Below are positions 23,357-36,603 of a stretch of DNA of 64,000 nt, piece by piece. Every line of letters begins with the position of its first letter. Positions within the stretch are counted from its first letter, which is position 1. A program made the translations under genes and the position numbers. The notes under the pieces were generated by a model that was not told where the DNA came from, made no database searches, and was given only the letters and a program-made list of their open reading frames with translations. Source of the stretch: Urechis unicinctus (lineage: Eukaryota; Annelida; Polychaeta; Xenopneusta; Urechidae); assembly GCA_034190875.2 (NCBI GenBank), contig CM067357.1:22700520-22764519 (forward strand), in the 5' to 3' direction.

Positions 23357-25395
23357 ATCAACACTATGGTAAACACCTATTACAGTAAAACCAAACCCGT
23401 TGACACGAAAATTACAAATCTACAGCTGACAATAACATGGCCATACAGATCCAATCAATATCCGTAATATCTACCTACTATGATGTTCAAGAGCCACAAG
23501 CACTACCAATGAGGGCCGTTAGCGGTACATATGCTGATGTATCCGATGTTTGCCCCGGTTTCACTAATTCCTTCTAGTTATGGGCCTATTTAGAATAGTT
23601 TGCAACAGTCCTCTTGGATATGATTTCTTTTTGTTGACGAACATATATTTGCTGCACATTTTTGGATGGGTCAAGAGTGTACTGACTTTTAATCGCCACA
23701 CACGAGGTATGTTGCTAAATGAACTCCTTGGCCACGTTTACAATGGAACTTCGCGTAATTTAAACCATTACTTGTATGGAAAAGACTAGTAACATAACAA
23801 CATTACTGAACTTTTATGGTCATACTGATGTTAATATGACAATAGTCTCATAAAAGCCTTGCATGTGGCCACAATTCACGAACACAAATATGTGACTAAC
23901 GCTTCAAATGAATGGCATTATCTGCCATTCAATATAAATCTAATTCCAAGCAAAATGCTTTTAGCTTATTGTTTGTCTGTTATGTCAGCTATTACATATC
24001 GTCTACTTTGATAACTCCTGACACGTAATATGTCCCCGGGGTTATTCGAATAATGTTACCTGTGCAAATGTCATGATATTTATAACTTGGTGGTGATGGT
24101 AATGACGTTTATGACATATGACAGAGAAGACCTCAATTTACGGTATACGTCTTTGGATATATGGACTGCGCGGCGACTGAGACTTGAGGATTAAATACAA
24201 GGCAGCATCACCCTTGATTGCAAGCCGCGGGGTCACTTTTCTTCCTCGTCAGTTATATTCATAGCGTAAATCGCGAGACATGGTATGGGATGCAGCTGTT
24301 GTTAAGCAGATAGCTATGCAGCCAAGGACGAACGCTCCTGGCATCGAAAGTTTCAACGCACGAGTGGCTGACACCTACATGCTTGCTTCGGTGACTGCGA
24401 TGATTAACAAATAGGGTAGAGGAATTAAATTTCAACTTAGCCCAAAGCATCTGGTTTTAGGTCGTGGGCGTGGCACCTTCCAGGGTAATTGAACATATGT
24501 GAACTTCTCAGAATTATAATTATATTATATCAAGGTTGAAAATTAACCCAGTTTTTATTTGTCAAATGTTTAATAAGCACATGAAAATCCTCTTGAAAAA
24601 TTTATCCTTGTCTAATAAGATGTGACTGATTTGCAATAGACAATGTATTTAGTCCAAATAAATAAAACTTAGGTACTACAAATAAGCATCTCCTGTGGTA
24701 CTGTGATGGGAGGAACGTTTGATTTCTTCCCGACCCCATAAATATAATTACCCCATCTGCCTAATTTAAATAATGGTGCTCTGTCCCTCAATAAATTTTG
24801 AACCTCGCATATTGCTTCTGCAACGAAACGATGCAAACTTGATGATGTCCTGAACTATATTACCAATGCTTCAGGTAACAAGTTTATTTAAGAAACAACC
24901 CCGTTACATCGGATGGTTCCTTTGATGGCAATGTGCATCACAACACAGTATCACAGGTTACTGGTCATTAGATAAGTCAAAATCTTGTCGCGTGTGGAGG
25001 AAACAAAGTTTTGTGAATCGTAAGTTGAACGACCCTAAGGAATCAATAATCATAGCCCATTGTCATAATTGTCTGTTTAGCACATGATTAATTTCGCGAA
25101 TTTCGGAACAAGATCTCAGGAGGCATCTCATTATGAGTTTGTGCAGGATATGGTAAGTAAAATCATCTCCGCCACGTACCTTTATATGACTTATGCTGTT
25201 TGAGAACGATTTAAGCAAACGTTTTTGGTAAAAGAAAGTGCTGCACTTAGCTAAGTCAGGCATTTATACTGATGCTTAATTTACATCTCTCAAAGCGCAT
25301 ATGAAAAAGTCTGTCAGACAATAGTAATTATCAGCGTTGCCTTTTTTTATTTACTTACTTGTAGATGACATTTTCTCTTTTTAATCAGGACAACC

Positions 25396-25665
25396 TTATG
25401 TATATATATGTATACATATATAGTTATATTTATATATATCTATATATACATAAATATACACATAAATATGGATATATATGTATACATATATATGTATATA
25501 TATTTACATATATACATGTACATATGTATATATATATATACATACATATATATATATACATATACATATGTGCATGTATATGTATATAGATATATATATA
25601 TTTATACATATATACATATAAATATGAATATATATAAATATATGTATAATTATATATATATATAA

Positions 25666-25754
<89 letters not shown>

Positions 25755-25765
25755 ATATTCATATA
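25396..25765. repeat. TA/TATATG/TATACA-rich tract
   Basis: Low-complexity DNA ending in about 60 bp of pure (TA)n (25682-25742) and then an (AAT)n-like short run near 25767-25784. No long inverted repeat of the 9726 type is evident. Confidence 0.9.
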
Positions 25766-27639
25766 TCAATAATAATAATAATAGTACATAAAACATGCAC
25801 ATAAGTTATATGCTTGAAATCCTGCGATACTGTTTGAGGCAAAAATGTGACTGGCATTGTCTCTTTCGATACACCAAAAATATGTCGGTGCATGACAAAT
25901 AGAAGTTTACGGCAAGCTTTAGTACGGATGTGCTTCTCTGAAACTTCCAGATCAGTGGTTGTCCTCCATGGTCGACACAGCCATTGTACTGAATCATGAT
26001 CTATTCGTAATCATCAGTTGCACAGCTGTGCTGTATATACTAGTGGGTCTCTTCAGTTTGATGTGTCGACTGTAAGCTGCAATGACTATCAATCAGATAC
26101 ACCAGCTGCCCGAGGTCCGTACCGTACCCATATTGAACAAGATACTTATCTGGATTGGAAGCTTTCAGATTTTCTGCAGTAGTCCAAAATATGGTGATAA
26201 TTACGACCAAGAGATTGTTTTTGCTGTTCTATGACCCGATCATCTCACTGGTATTCTAATTGTAGTTGATGTCTGTCATAAGTCCGCATCAGTGAACGCC
26301 TGTCGATATTGTGGGGTCTGGTTTGCAAGTACTCAACAAGCCTGCTTATGAAGAAACGATGTATTATCAACACCTAGATATGTTGGCTAACAGGTCTAAC
26401 AAACTCTAAATGCTCAGCGATCTCCTCAGGGGTTGTTCTGTTCCCACTCACAGCACTGGGAGTGGCTCAACATTCCAACAGTAACGGCTGGGTGGCTGTA
26501 ACCTACGACATCAGTCTTTATGTCAGGTTTTCTACATCAGATATCTAGTTACTCAGTAATGAGTCCTGAATTTGTTGATCATTGACAGCAACAAACCCAA
26601 ATTTTCAATTCTTGAATAGATGTAAAGTCACCTATGGAAAACACGACAACGGAAAATAAGTAATGGAAGCACAATAAAAATTGTCAAAGCAAAGTGAATA
26701 TCAAGTGCTTATAGATTAGTGACGTTTTGCTTCACGACCTGGGTACCTGAACTTTTAACGCCAGTGATAATCGTCGATATATGAAGCAAGAGTATAATTA
26801 TCATTATCATAACATGCGTATATAGGCCCATTGCGAAAAGCTATGGCAATGCACAAATGCTTTGCCACACAGAGCTGTAACAGCGCCACGGGAAATCACC
26901 AATTGTCTGCCGGTGCTATCATATTCGAAAGATTTACGCGTCAATCTGTGTTCTGTTGAGTGCATTGTACGATATATGGATGCGCATTGATATTGTTGAT
27001 TGTATGTTTGATCGCGCCGTTTGACATTCAGTAAGTATGTTGAGACTCAATCGATGCTGCCTTTACATATTTACTGTCAGCACACCTTTACAATCAGCCG
27101 TTGCAGGTGCCAGTCGCACCACAAGGACAGGCTTACATAGCACGCACCGCTGAGAAAGCTTGAGGTAAAGCAGACAAAGTAAATGCCCTACTCTGGCGTG
27201 ATTTACTACACAAATGTGCTATATAACTCTCAATATAACACGGGGTTTCATGCTTAAGATTGATTTGTAGCGTAATGTTGCCTATACAATATATCAAGTA
27301 CTACTGTCAAAATCCACTTGTACGTGTGATGTACGTGATATATAGCTGCACAGCATGTCACGCGTTATAGTATTGAGATTCTGACATTGTCAAATGAGCT
27401 GTGTACGCATATAATTCTGGCTCATTTGCCATACACGGTGAAACATTCATCAACACACAAGTATTTCAAACTAGAGTTCCTGTTCATTGAGTCGAGAATG
27501 ATGGAAATGGAATAATGTACCAGCCGATAATTTTCAGCTCGTAACCAACAGTAAGAGCACTAGTACAAACTTCAAGAGGTTTGGACTTACTGAAAGGAGG
27601 AAGCCACACGCTCTGTGTGCACTTAAACCACGTAATGTG

Positions 27640-27705
27640 TATTTATATTAATATGTATATAGATATACATATGTATGCATATATAACCATCTATATATGT
27701 GTGTG

Positions 27706-27741
<36 letters not shown>

Positions 27742-27754
27742 CATGTATATATTA

Positions 27755-27818
<64 letters not shown>

Positions 27819-28135
27819 CCATGTTTATATAAATATATATAAAAATGTATAAATATATATATAAATATATTTACAAGCATATCTATTTATATGTTTGTAT
27901 GCCTTGTAGAAATATATAAGTATATATATATACGTAAATATATTTATGTATATATACGTGAAGATACACACATATATATATATATAAATATGTATATATA
28001 TATATTTATTTATTTTTATATATTATATATTAATAAAGAAGAATATAAATATATATATATGTATATACATATATATATATAATATTTATATATGTATTTA
28101 TATATATAATAATATATATATACTCGTGTGTTTAT
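27640..28135. repeat. Long TA-rich low-complexity tract
   Basis: About 500 bp of TA repeats interrupted by TATG, ACAT and AAATA steps. All open frames here are Ile/Tyr strings produced by the repeat. Confidence 0.9.
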
Positions 28136-28964
28136 GTTTGTGTAAGTGTCAATTAGAAAGTCTTCTGCGCTTCTTACTTCTGTGATACAAGCAATTGGTA
28201 CCAGATAGACTTGCTGATGTAGCCGACATCAAACATATTGTAACATTTGTTATGATATGTACCGATAACATCGAGATAACACTGGTTGCTCTACAGAACC
28301 TAGATACTCTTCTATATGATGACCAGTCTAGTCGGAGAGAAACAACCACATTCTATCCACGCTGCTTTGGGACCTCTTGTGGGTAAGCTAAACGTGTCGG
28401 ACAATTAATCATGTGAAACTGTTCATGCGATCTAGGTACATTTTATACATTCGATAACGTTTGTAGTTATTTTTATCATTTTCAACTTCGGCCTCAACAA
28501 CATTTTTGGGATAACCTGAATCACGCATAGACAAGATTGAAGGTTGATCATCCAGAAACCGGACATAGAGCGCGGTGTGATTTACTGTGAAGTGAACGCT
28601 TTGTGAGAAACGCTTGGTGAGCTTCCTTTAATATTATACAATTTATATTAGTTCAGTTTGTAATCCGCTTGTTCCGCTATACTAGCATGCTAAAAACATA
28701 ATTCCTTATGATGTCAGAGGCATTATTTTGTCAGGCACCTTATTGCGGTTCACAAGAACAGATACTGATAGAATTGAGGTGTGGGCAGGCTAACAAAACA
28801 GCCTATATTTATTATTAGGAGGGTTTGTTGACGGATATGTTTATCTGGTGAACCTGCTTGAAATGAAAATATGGACGTCCCTTTTTATATATGATATATG
28901 TTAACGTGCATGGTTTTACTTTTGCGAAATAATAATCACGCTCACATTCCAAACTGAGGGCATA

Positions 28965-29112
28965 TGTATATATATATGCATACATGTATATTTATAAATA
29001 TATATATGCATAAATATATATATATATACATATAATATATGTTTATCTATACATATATATATACACGTATATATATGTATATATATATATATATATGTAT
29101 GTGCGTGTGTGT
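28965..29112. repeat. Right arm only of the AT palindrome
   Basis: It contains TATGCATACATGTATATTTA and the following TA-rich string, matching 9762-9918 of unit 1, but nothing that pairs with it. The palindrome is thus reduced to one arm in unit 2. Confidence 0.85.
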
Positions 29113-29286
29113 CACCTGTTACAACGTGGGTGCAATGCATTTACTTCTAATTAAAACAAACCAATTACAAGCATTTGTCAATCTTCGCGAGGTTTCAATG
29201 AAACCCACAATTCTCCCATCAGGATAAACAGCTCTCGTAATCAAGTTGAATAGTGCATACATCCACCGATAACTGATTGATTATAG

Positions 29287-29624
29287 TGCTATTAACATTT
29301 TTGAATATGACGTTTGTAATGGCGCTCATCCACAAAATGAGTTCCCACTCAACTTTTCATTGCAAAACTATTGGAGCAATCAATACAGAGGAGCACGCGA
29401 TTACGGTATTGCATATTACCAGCACAAGACAAACGTGTTCTGTCAGATGCTGCAAAGTATGGGACCAGTAGGCTTTGCAAATATGATACACACTGCAATA
29501 TGCATAGAAGGAAATTTGATACAAGTAATTGATGCAAGTGTTGCCATTGATATCAAGCTATCGCGCCCACCAAAGAACGACATGCCGTTTGAATCGCCTA
29601 TAATTTTAAAAGTAGTCGTAATGG
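29287..29624 (+). pseudogene. Best exon-like block of segment B, copy 2
   Basis: The equivalent of 10093-10433, three bases shorter (one in-frame indel in the Glu-Tyr-Asp repeat at its start), open throughout, and flanked by the same TTATAG and GTAAAG. The frame continues to a TGA at 29660-29662 (TAA in copy 1). Replacements include Q/P, D/N, Y/C, L/P, K/I, G/S and H/D. This is a high share of radical changes, so there is no sign of present-day purifying selection. No family is recognised. Confidence 0.38.
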
Positions 29625-29870
29625 GTAAAGGTCTGTTATGCTGCTATGGGACGTCTATTTGAGTTTGACGCAGTTAAAATCACGGGCGATATGAAAGGTA
29701 CATAAGTAAATGAACTCCTAGAGACAATGTGAGCATAGACAAGTTCAGTCAGCACCAGAAGGCGCCATGATGAGAAACATCATAGAAACAAACGCGCGCT
29801 GTACCATAGTTCTCTTAGTACGACGATGTCCTCGTACGTAATGTGCTATTTATCTTTATAGCATACAACT

Positions 29871-30062
29871 TTGACCTCACCTGCGATAGCTTTGAGAGCG
29901 CTGAATAGGTATTTATACAAGCAATATCTACGTCAGAGATATTATATGGCGTCACTCAAAGTGCCGATTATAGCAATTACCTATACACTTTTGACTTTTT
30001 CAAAGTATCACGTTTTTCATTTATTTTGCGCAAACATAATCATTTGGCCCCTCCCTCTCTAA
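29871..30062 (+). pseudogene. Exon-like block, copy 2 of 10681-10872
   Basis: Open for the same 63 codons and ending FCANIIIWPLPL. Downstream neighbour of 29287-29624 on the same strand, as in unit 1. Confidence 0.22.
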
Positions 30063-30911
30063 TTGGCAAACCAATATGGCCAATACCTACAATTTGGAAG
30101 ACATCACACGCATAATTATCACAACAGAAAGCCAATTACTATCTAAACCACTAACTGCCGTAACATAGATGAGTTCTACTCACGAAAAACTGATCATATA
30201 ATTGAACCTGATACCTAATATCTAAATGAGAAAATATCTGACCGATTAAAAAGCAGTTACTAGAGGTGAATAGGCATATTCAATTTATAATAAAAGCATG
30301 CCTATGATAGAAAATGGAAATTGGGTAGGCAAACCTGTTGTTTACTGATACGCGATTCTTCCAATGTTATATATATAAATATAAATAAATATAGGTAGCT
30401 TATAACCTGTCTATAAACTCACCAGTGTGACATTAGTATATGCTAATCAAAAGATACTTGAGTATGTCTTGGGGTCAGTGGTCTAACTGACATACATGAG
30501 GTGATTAAACACGGCCGCCAACCTGGTAAAAATTTGCCTTGTCTGAAAAACGTGTGGAGTAAACAACATCCAAGCTATTTCATATGCACCAAGAGCGGTC
30601 GGTTTTGACTATTACCGTTATTTATTGCTATAAATAGGCTAAAGCTCTTACAGTAAATTACAATTTCAGCAATGCTGGGCGCAATACAATGACCCGTTTA
30701 AGTCGAAACATATTTGGGGCTGACGTAGATTTTCGGTTAATGAATGCAAAAACCGAAACAAAAATTGTCAGTTAATCTCCAGGGTCTAGTTGAAACGAAG
30801 CCCTATGTTGTATATATTTTTCATGACGTGGGTTATGGGCCAATTTGATGGCATCAAACAAAGTATGACGACCGTTTGCAACATATTGCTTATGTCATCT
30901 TCATAGCAAAA

Positions 30912-30969
30912 GGGATCTTTATTGTTACTAACGCTTCAGTTGTACCGCGTATGTAGGGACCGGGTAAAA
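30912..30969. other. 58 bp insertion in unit 2 flanked by AAAA
   Basis: Unit 1 reads CATAGCAAAATTACAATG without interruption; unit 2 has 54 extra bases plus a second AAAA. The insert (GGGATC…CCGGGT) is GC-richer than its surroundings. The 4 bp repeat could be a target-site duplication or simple slippage. Confidence 0.75.
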
Positions 30970-33328
30970 TTACAATGTTTGTGCACTTGTTTAGGTTATA
31001 TATATATCAACATTTCTATATTTTGCATTATCAACAAAACAGAAATAAGTAGGTTCAATTACCCCCGTACGGAATTGCATGTTCATTGATATTATTTTAC
31101 ACGGCACAGTACGCACTGACTTTACTAAGGTTTGATGTCTCATTGTTATTCGACACAAACTCTTCGCACATTAAGGGCTGAAAGGGCTGTTTGATGGATT
31201 AGTTCTAACATTATATCCCAACGCACAAAGGCCACGTAAATGAAAAGGCACCCTGATAAGTTTTTGTCATTTAAATTCAACAAACATCATTGCACGTTGG
31301 CAGCAGCAAAAAATACATTTAATTTGTAAGATTGTGTAATGCATCCACTGATATTTGCTACTATATCATGTACTGCTCATGATAACCATTCGCAGTCACT
31401 ATTGCCATAGCACAGTAATTATCTGATTGGATTTGATACTGATACTTGGCGAAATGGACAAAATATCGAATTAATCCGTCGGTAACTTGATGATGCAGAG
31501 TGATGCCGACAACAAGCCAATGTTGTGAACTGCATTGTATTGTGCTTATTTTCTTAAGTGGTTTGTTGTATGCATGAATGTCTTTCTATGTGATTTAGCA
31601 ATTCGACAAGAAGCCTAATGTGCTAGAATATGTTAATCTATATTTAGTTGCAGCAGTGATATATATGTAGGCTTTACGGCTTTCAACGGGATTGCCAACA
31701 TTCGTTAGAATCTAATCGAAATAGAGAACAAAGACATACAGGGTCTTTATGTAACTTGACTGCACCAGCGCGACCTATACAAAATAAGTATGAGTACAAA
31801 ATAAGAGAGTGCAAAGCTTCCGGCTAATAGGAAACAGCACTCAAGGAGCGATTATGGAAGATCAATCGATACAAACATCTTCGGAAATTATGAGGACAAG
31901 CAAGTAGGTATTTGTTGAATAGTTATCAATGGTTTCCTTGCTATTTTAATGTACCGTTTGATTAAATAATGAGTATTTGCATTCGTTCTCATCATACCAC
32001 TTAACCAAGCTTCCGTAGCATTATATTTCTCGTCTGTATGGCACATATTGCGCGTGTGTATTTGTTTGACGCAGAGAAACAATTTTGAATTGAAACTCAT
32101 CATCAGCCTAATAATGATTGCTTAGATCTCCATCGTTTTAATGGGTATCATCGTAGATGAATTAGTTGATCGGCTGAGGAATATTTTCAGTACACGTTCT
32201 CTGTCAGATATAGTCACTTACAAACATATGAGCTATCCGCACGAGGCGGCAAGAGTACGAAACGATTGAAACAGCTGTTGAATGTACTCGATGGCATTAT
32301 AACAAAGAGAGATATGCGCTCTTAACGCCGACTAAATAGCTATTATTGATCGGGAACCTTGTTATGATGACAGGGCAAACAGAGCATAGCTTTTATACAA
32401 GATAAGCAACAGTAGCACGGTACAATGTACAGCAATATCGATCGTTGGTGACGAACGCTGGCTGGCTAAGTCCCTGGATACATTAACCAAGCTTGCATTG
32501 CTAACGGAATTCAACAACGATAGCTAGAGCATAAGGACAGTCTTAAATGATGCATCACTGATGACGCTAAGCGGAAGTTGCATGAAGCAACGCCATAATA
32601 TTCTTTGGATCTCGGAAACGCTTAGTAAAGGGGTCAAATGAACGACGTGTTAAGAAGAAGCGATGCAAGACGTCATACACGCCGGGAAATGTAGATTCAT
32701 ACGATTATAACTGAATTAACTGGATTGTAATAAAAGCATCAAGAGCATCAGTCAATAGCCGTCTGAATATACTCCCTTTTTGCGTTCATAATACTGCTGT
32801 TAAAGATGCGGGGGTTGATTGTTAAGCATGTAGCCTGTAGCATGGTTCATATACTATGTATTAGGTTTGTAACTACTATTGTAAACACATACTCGACATA
32901 CATCGAAAGTGAAGTAACTTTAAACGCTGTCGAATAATTGCTCTCCCGTTATGGTGTATGATAGAATGACTTCACAGATCGGATCATTTAAGTGTGAAAG
33001 GGTCTGCAGACAAAGTGATATAATTATGCCGGGGTGTTTATGCATATTTGTGCTTCGAGCCATTTAAGCGATGGAGGATCCCAAGTAAAACAGCTTGCTC
33101 ACCTACGACGATGACAACTTGTCAATAAAGGACTAGATATGGTATTTTTCACAGCATTCACGAGATAACACAGTAGGGTTATTACTTTTAATGCATCCAT
33201 TAGGATCACTGCGTCCTTTATGTGGCTAAGTGATTGGACGTATGCGTGACCATGTATCGAGAAAATATATGCCCGAGGTAGGCAATGTAGTCGTTGTGAG
33301 CCCCATTTAAGTACATTCTTAACAGTCA

Positions 33329-33580
33329 GTGCAACCCATGGTACCTGGTCAATTGTACAAAATGTATTTGGCGGATTCACTTTATTTCAATTTTGTGGCC
33401 TTTTCATCAAATCCCAATCCTAAAAACGAACAACATAAGAATAACGATTACATATCTGAACCAGTTACCTTTCGTTTCGTCAATCGGCTGTTGACTTATT
33501 CATGCAAGGACTTTTACCGAGAGGTTTTTACGATCAATTATTCCTACTGTCAGTACAATGAACGAGACGACATGATATAA
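33329..33580 (+). CDS. Uncharacterised ORF, 83 codons
   Basis: Opens at a TTG (an ATG-less start would imply an exon) and has a protein-like composition: LYFNFVAFSSNPNPKNEQHK, then EPVTFRFVNRLLTYSC and ending YNERDDMI. It has no second copy in the window. No family is recognised. It may be an exon or chance. Confidence 0.17.
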   Translation: MQPMVPGQLYKMYLADSLYFNFVAFSSNPNPKNEQHKNNDYISEPVTFRFVNRLLTYSCKDFYREVFTINYSYCQYNERDDMI

Positions 33581-34106
33581 TTGTTATTTTGCGTTGGAGT
33601 AAACAGAAACTAGAATTGCCATTAGCTGCATTTCAAATAGAAAGTACAGTCCTTACTTTGATAATACATTCCAACCAGCATATCAATAGGATTAATAAAT
33701 AATTATTACCAGCGTATGCAAGGTACCATGAACTTATTGATTGATGTTGCAATGCTTTATTCGACTAAAACATCAGCAAATATTCATTATTTAACGTTTG
33801 TTTATGTTTTGATTTCGTAGTTTCAGCAGGTATGCACGTAACTTAGAGAACTGATTATATCGATATATTACACAAAACCCAGGGACATCTATTTGATGGT
33901 TGCTTGGGATGAGTTCATGTATTATAACACATTGACGATGTTGAGAAGAGCATGAGAGTCATGTGCCACAAATGAGTGTTCTCACTTTTTCGAGCTACAT
34001 CAACAACGCGGAGAAGACCTTACTGTATAATGCACTATCCGAGGCCGCTCGGCCATTTGCTGCGATGGTTTGAGTTGCAACATCGGCAACCGTCGCATAA
34101 AACAAC

Positions 34107-34367
34107 ATGGCTCTCTCCGCGTTAATATTACTTCCGCAGTTTTCAGACTTGAAAAAAGCCCAGCAAACAGTTTTGTTCAGACATGTTTTAGACGCCAGAT
34201 CTGATTATCAAACGCGCTTCGTTCGCTGTAACTGGGAATGCTGGGATGAACTGGAACTCGAATGGACAATTCACATGCACCTAACCTTTCCTTTAGGGTA
34301 TTGTCCCGTTGATACTTGTATACTTAGCAAGCCACATCTGTTTAATAACTGCAACCTTCAAAAGTGA
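34107..34367 (+). CDS. Uncharacterised ORF, 86 codons
   Basis: ATG-initiated, with an in-frame TAA six bases upstream of the ATG, closed by TGA. It begins MALSALILLPQFSDLKKAQQ and has a Trp/Cys/Glu-rich middle (RCNWECWDELELEWT). Codons look less AT-biased than the surroundings. A minus-strand frame of 124 codons (34293-34667) overlaps its end. There is no copy elsewhere and no family is recognised. Confidence 0.22.
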   Translation: MALSALILLPQFSDLKKAQQTVLFRHVLDARSDYQTRFVRCNWECWDELELEWTIHMHLTFPLGYCPVDTCILSKPHLFNNCNLQK

Positions 34368-36291
34368 CTGCCCTTTTGTGATGGACATTATGATGATTTC
34401 AGTGACGCCTTGGTGACTTTGTTGTACTGAAACATGACAATTCGCCTCTGGCGATTCCTCGGCGAGTATGTGAAATACATTTGACTGATATATGAGGCGA
34501 TATTGGCAAAACGCTACAATTGGACTGAGATATCGGCTATAATCAGTGATTAAGTGGTGCATTAGCGACACCGGGTTTGCAGTTACGAAATGGTTTAAGT
34601 TCAATTTATATATCTTGTCGCTCTTTAGTAAAAAATATTGTCCCTGCAAACCCGAAATATGCAGCAAATCTTAATTGAATTTGGTATATACGAAACGCGG
34701 TCAATATGTTCAGGTCCAATGTTATATTAACGCCATTATAGGACGCAAACTGATCGGAAATCCCCGAGGCTATTTATCCTGAATTACAGTTAGTAAATGT
34801 CACCATGTGTCTTCATCAGTGTAATTGTGTATGCACCAGTAGCTGTAGAGATTCGTTAGTTGTTAACGGTTGTGGTCCACCCCTTAGGGATGAAGCCATG
34901 CATTGTATGGTTGCTCAGACTGGGACTGCTCCCTAACACACCTACAATAATTCATGTGCACTTGATCATCCAATGAATAAAACAGTAAGTTTAGGTGCAT
35001 TTGCCATGTCGGCCCGCCATGCAGAGAGTTTGTTAGGCTTTGGGAAATTAACTTGCTGACCCTCTATGCTAAAGCGCTTCATTCATTGTAACTATTCTTT
35101 CCATCATCTTCCCCGACCAAGTCCACAGTATTTACGGTGCTGCAGGTATTTCTTACTTGTTCTATAGGCTCAGTTTTATTATAACTCGATTCTCCCTTCT
35201 TTGAGGAAAGTTTTTAGCTGGGATATTTTCTACTAAGAAAGGGATAGTGATGACATGGAGTAGCAACAGTCACGCACGCAAACTTGGAAGAGATGTCGGG
35301 TGATTACTGATGTTGTTGCAGAATACTCTCCAGAAGACTGGAGATGAATGTAGTTGGCAACATTTTGGATCACTATTGTACGATAATCGCTGCGTTGAGA
35401 ACGGTTTCAGATATGCACATTGCGACGTGACAGCGTTCAGATGACGTATTCGATGTCGTTTACAGCTATAAAAACACGCAACAAGAATGCGCGCAATAAC
35501 GCAGGAACTTAAAACAGCAACTTGTAAAGCGCAAACAAAGCGCTGACAGCTTGACAGGAAGAGAAACATGTTCCCCGTTCCGGTGAAAATCGTTGTGCGC
35601 GACAATGACCCTCCGAGCGGCCGCGACAGAAACTCTTTATGTGGACAAAGTAGTATATCCATTGGGGACTAAAGTCAACAGAAGTTGTGTCTACTAAAAG
35701 TCGCGTTCGTTCTAACACCTACACAAACGCACACACACACACACATATCCATAATGATTTTGGAGATAGAGAGTGAGAGAAAGATAGGGAGAGTTTTATG
35801 AACACGCATTGGCAATTATAGTCAGCGAAAGACATCGTTAACATCTTTTATGTGTATTTGCTTGATGCATAGAGTTAATTGGCTCTCTTTGAATTAATCC
35901 CTGTAAATTTGTGCCTTATTGTCCCCACTTCACTCTCACCCTTAGATATAGGACAATCAAACATCTGTGGAACGATTGCTACTTAGTTTTAATTTGACAA
36001 AACGTAATGAAGTTCGTCAAAACTGTATTGCCCTTATCCCATCATCATTCAATACAAGCTGTGGCGACAATTTTCTCTGATTGCGTGATTGCTGTGTGAT
36101 GATTCTAACACGGTCACTCGAGAGGCATAAGCTTGTATTTTGAAAGAAATGACAGAACAATTCAGAGATTCTTTCCAGAGAATATGTTATCAATCTATTG
36201 TTATTGCCCTATTACCGAAATTCATGACGATTCCATAACATATAACATCCTATGGGTACTCTTGGGGCGATCTGATTCTCAATATCTGTAA

Positions 36292-36603
36292 CTGGAACAC
36301 ACTAAAAAGCACATTGAGCGAGCGTTTAATGTCAAATGTAATATTCAAAATAATACATCAGGCTCCAAAACTGTTCTAGAGCTGACAATGATGGCTATAC
36401 ATGGATGCATTGCTACCCATAAGCTAACACGCGTGAATCATTTTTATTCTCGTTATGTTCACGTATTATCGTCAGCGTTAATACATTTTCAAATGACCGT
36501 TAGATTATGCGTTCTTCCCTTATGTATGGCAGGCATGTTGAAGGACATCATTTCAACATTGAATATTAAATCTCTGCCTGGTTTATCGAGGTATTGCATA
36601 TAG
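36292..36603 (+). pseudogene. 3' part of the 15474 ORF, copy 2
   Basis: Open from just after a TAA at 36289 to TAG. From 36318 it matches 15719 onward and reads THKLTRVNHFYSRYVHVLSS, then continues 40 codons past the stop of unit 1 and ends SLPGLSRYCI. The 5' part is lost through the 1.3 kb deletion; the upstream 26 bases come from the other side of that junction. It therefore has no proper start and is a fragment. Confidence 0.38.

Larger units (their letters stand above)
16829..24513 (+). repeat. Segment A, copy 2
   Basis: Direct copy of 491-8292. Its left edge is abrupt: the end of unit 1 (AGCAAGTTG) meets the GCTCTATGTC of segment A, skipping about 1 kb that is present between the same points at 37475-38450. 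This is the tandem duplication junction or a later deletion. Gene-free stretches 18300-20600 and 23800-24513 hold only matched non-coding-looking DNA. Confidence 0.93.
24514..28656. other. 4.1 kb block between A and B, unit 2 only
   Basis: In unit 1 segments A and B are 8 bp apart; here they are separated by 4143 bp. The block contains two large TA-rich tracts (25396-25765 and 27640-28135) and otherwise ordinary AT-rich DNA. I see no transposase-like or reverse-transcriptase-like frame, no clear target-site duplication, and only a weak inverted likeness between its ends (…ATTATATCAAGG against the complement of CCTTTAATATTATAC). Its origin is therefore open: an insertion into unit 2 or a loss from unit 1. 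Confidence 0.8.
31843..34749. other. 2.9 kb block in unit 2 only
   Basis: Unit 1 runs CAGCACTC to TGATCTGAAATCC directly (12600-12625); unit 2 has 2907 bp between. The ends show no convincing inverted repeats or target duplication. It holds the frames at 33329-33580 and 34107-34367 and no other candidate; the first 1.3 kb looks empty. Confidence 0.8.

Noticed and set aside
23031..23372. Plus-strand ORF of 113 codons in unit 2
   Set aside because: Interrupted in unit 1 by a stop and overlapped by a minus-strand frame that is open in both copies; probably a shadow or chance.
25365..25762. Tyr/Ile-rich frames of up to 110 codons
   Set aside because: Produced by TA-rich low-complexity DNA; the same holds for 27581-28082.
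24514..28656. A DNA transposon or retroelement
   Set aside because: No transposase, integrase or reverse transcriptase motifs, no clear terminal repeats and no target-site duplication.
34293..34667. Minus-strand ORF of 124 codons
   Set aside because: Overlaps the better plus-strand candidate at 34107-34367, has no copy to compare, and this length is expected by chance about once in such a window.
35270..35662. Minus-strand ORF of 130 codons in unit 2
   Set aside because: The unit 1 copy is broken into two frames and no position bias can be shown between such close copies; mentioned only under the GC-richer stretch.
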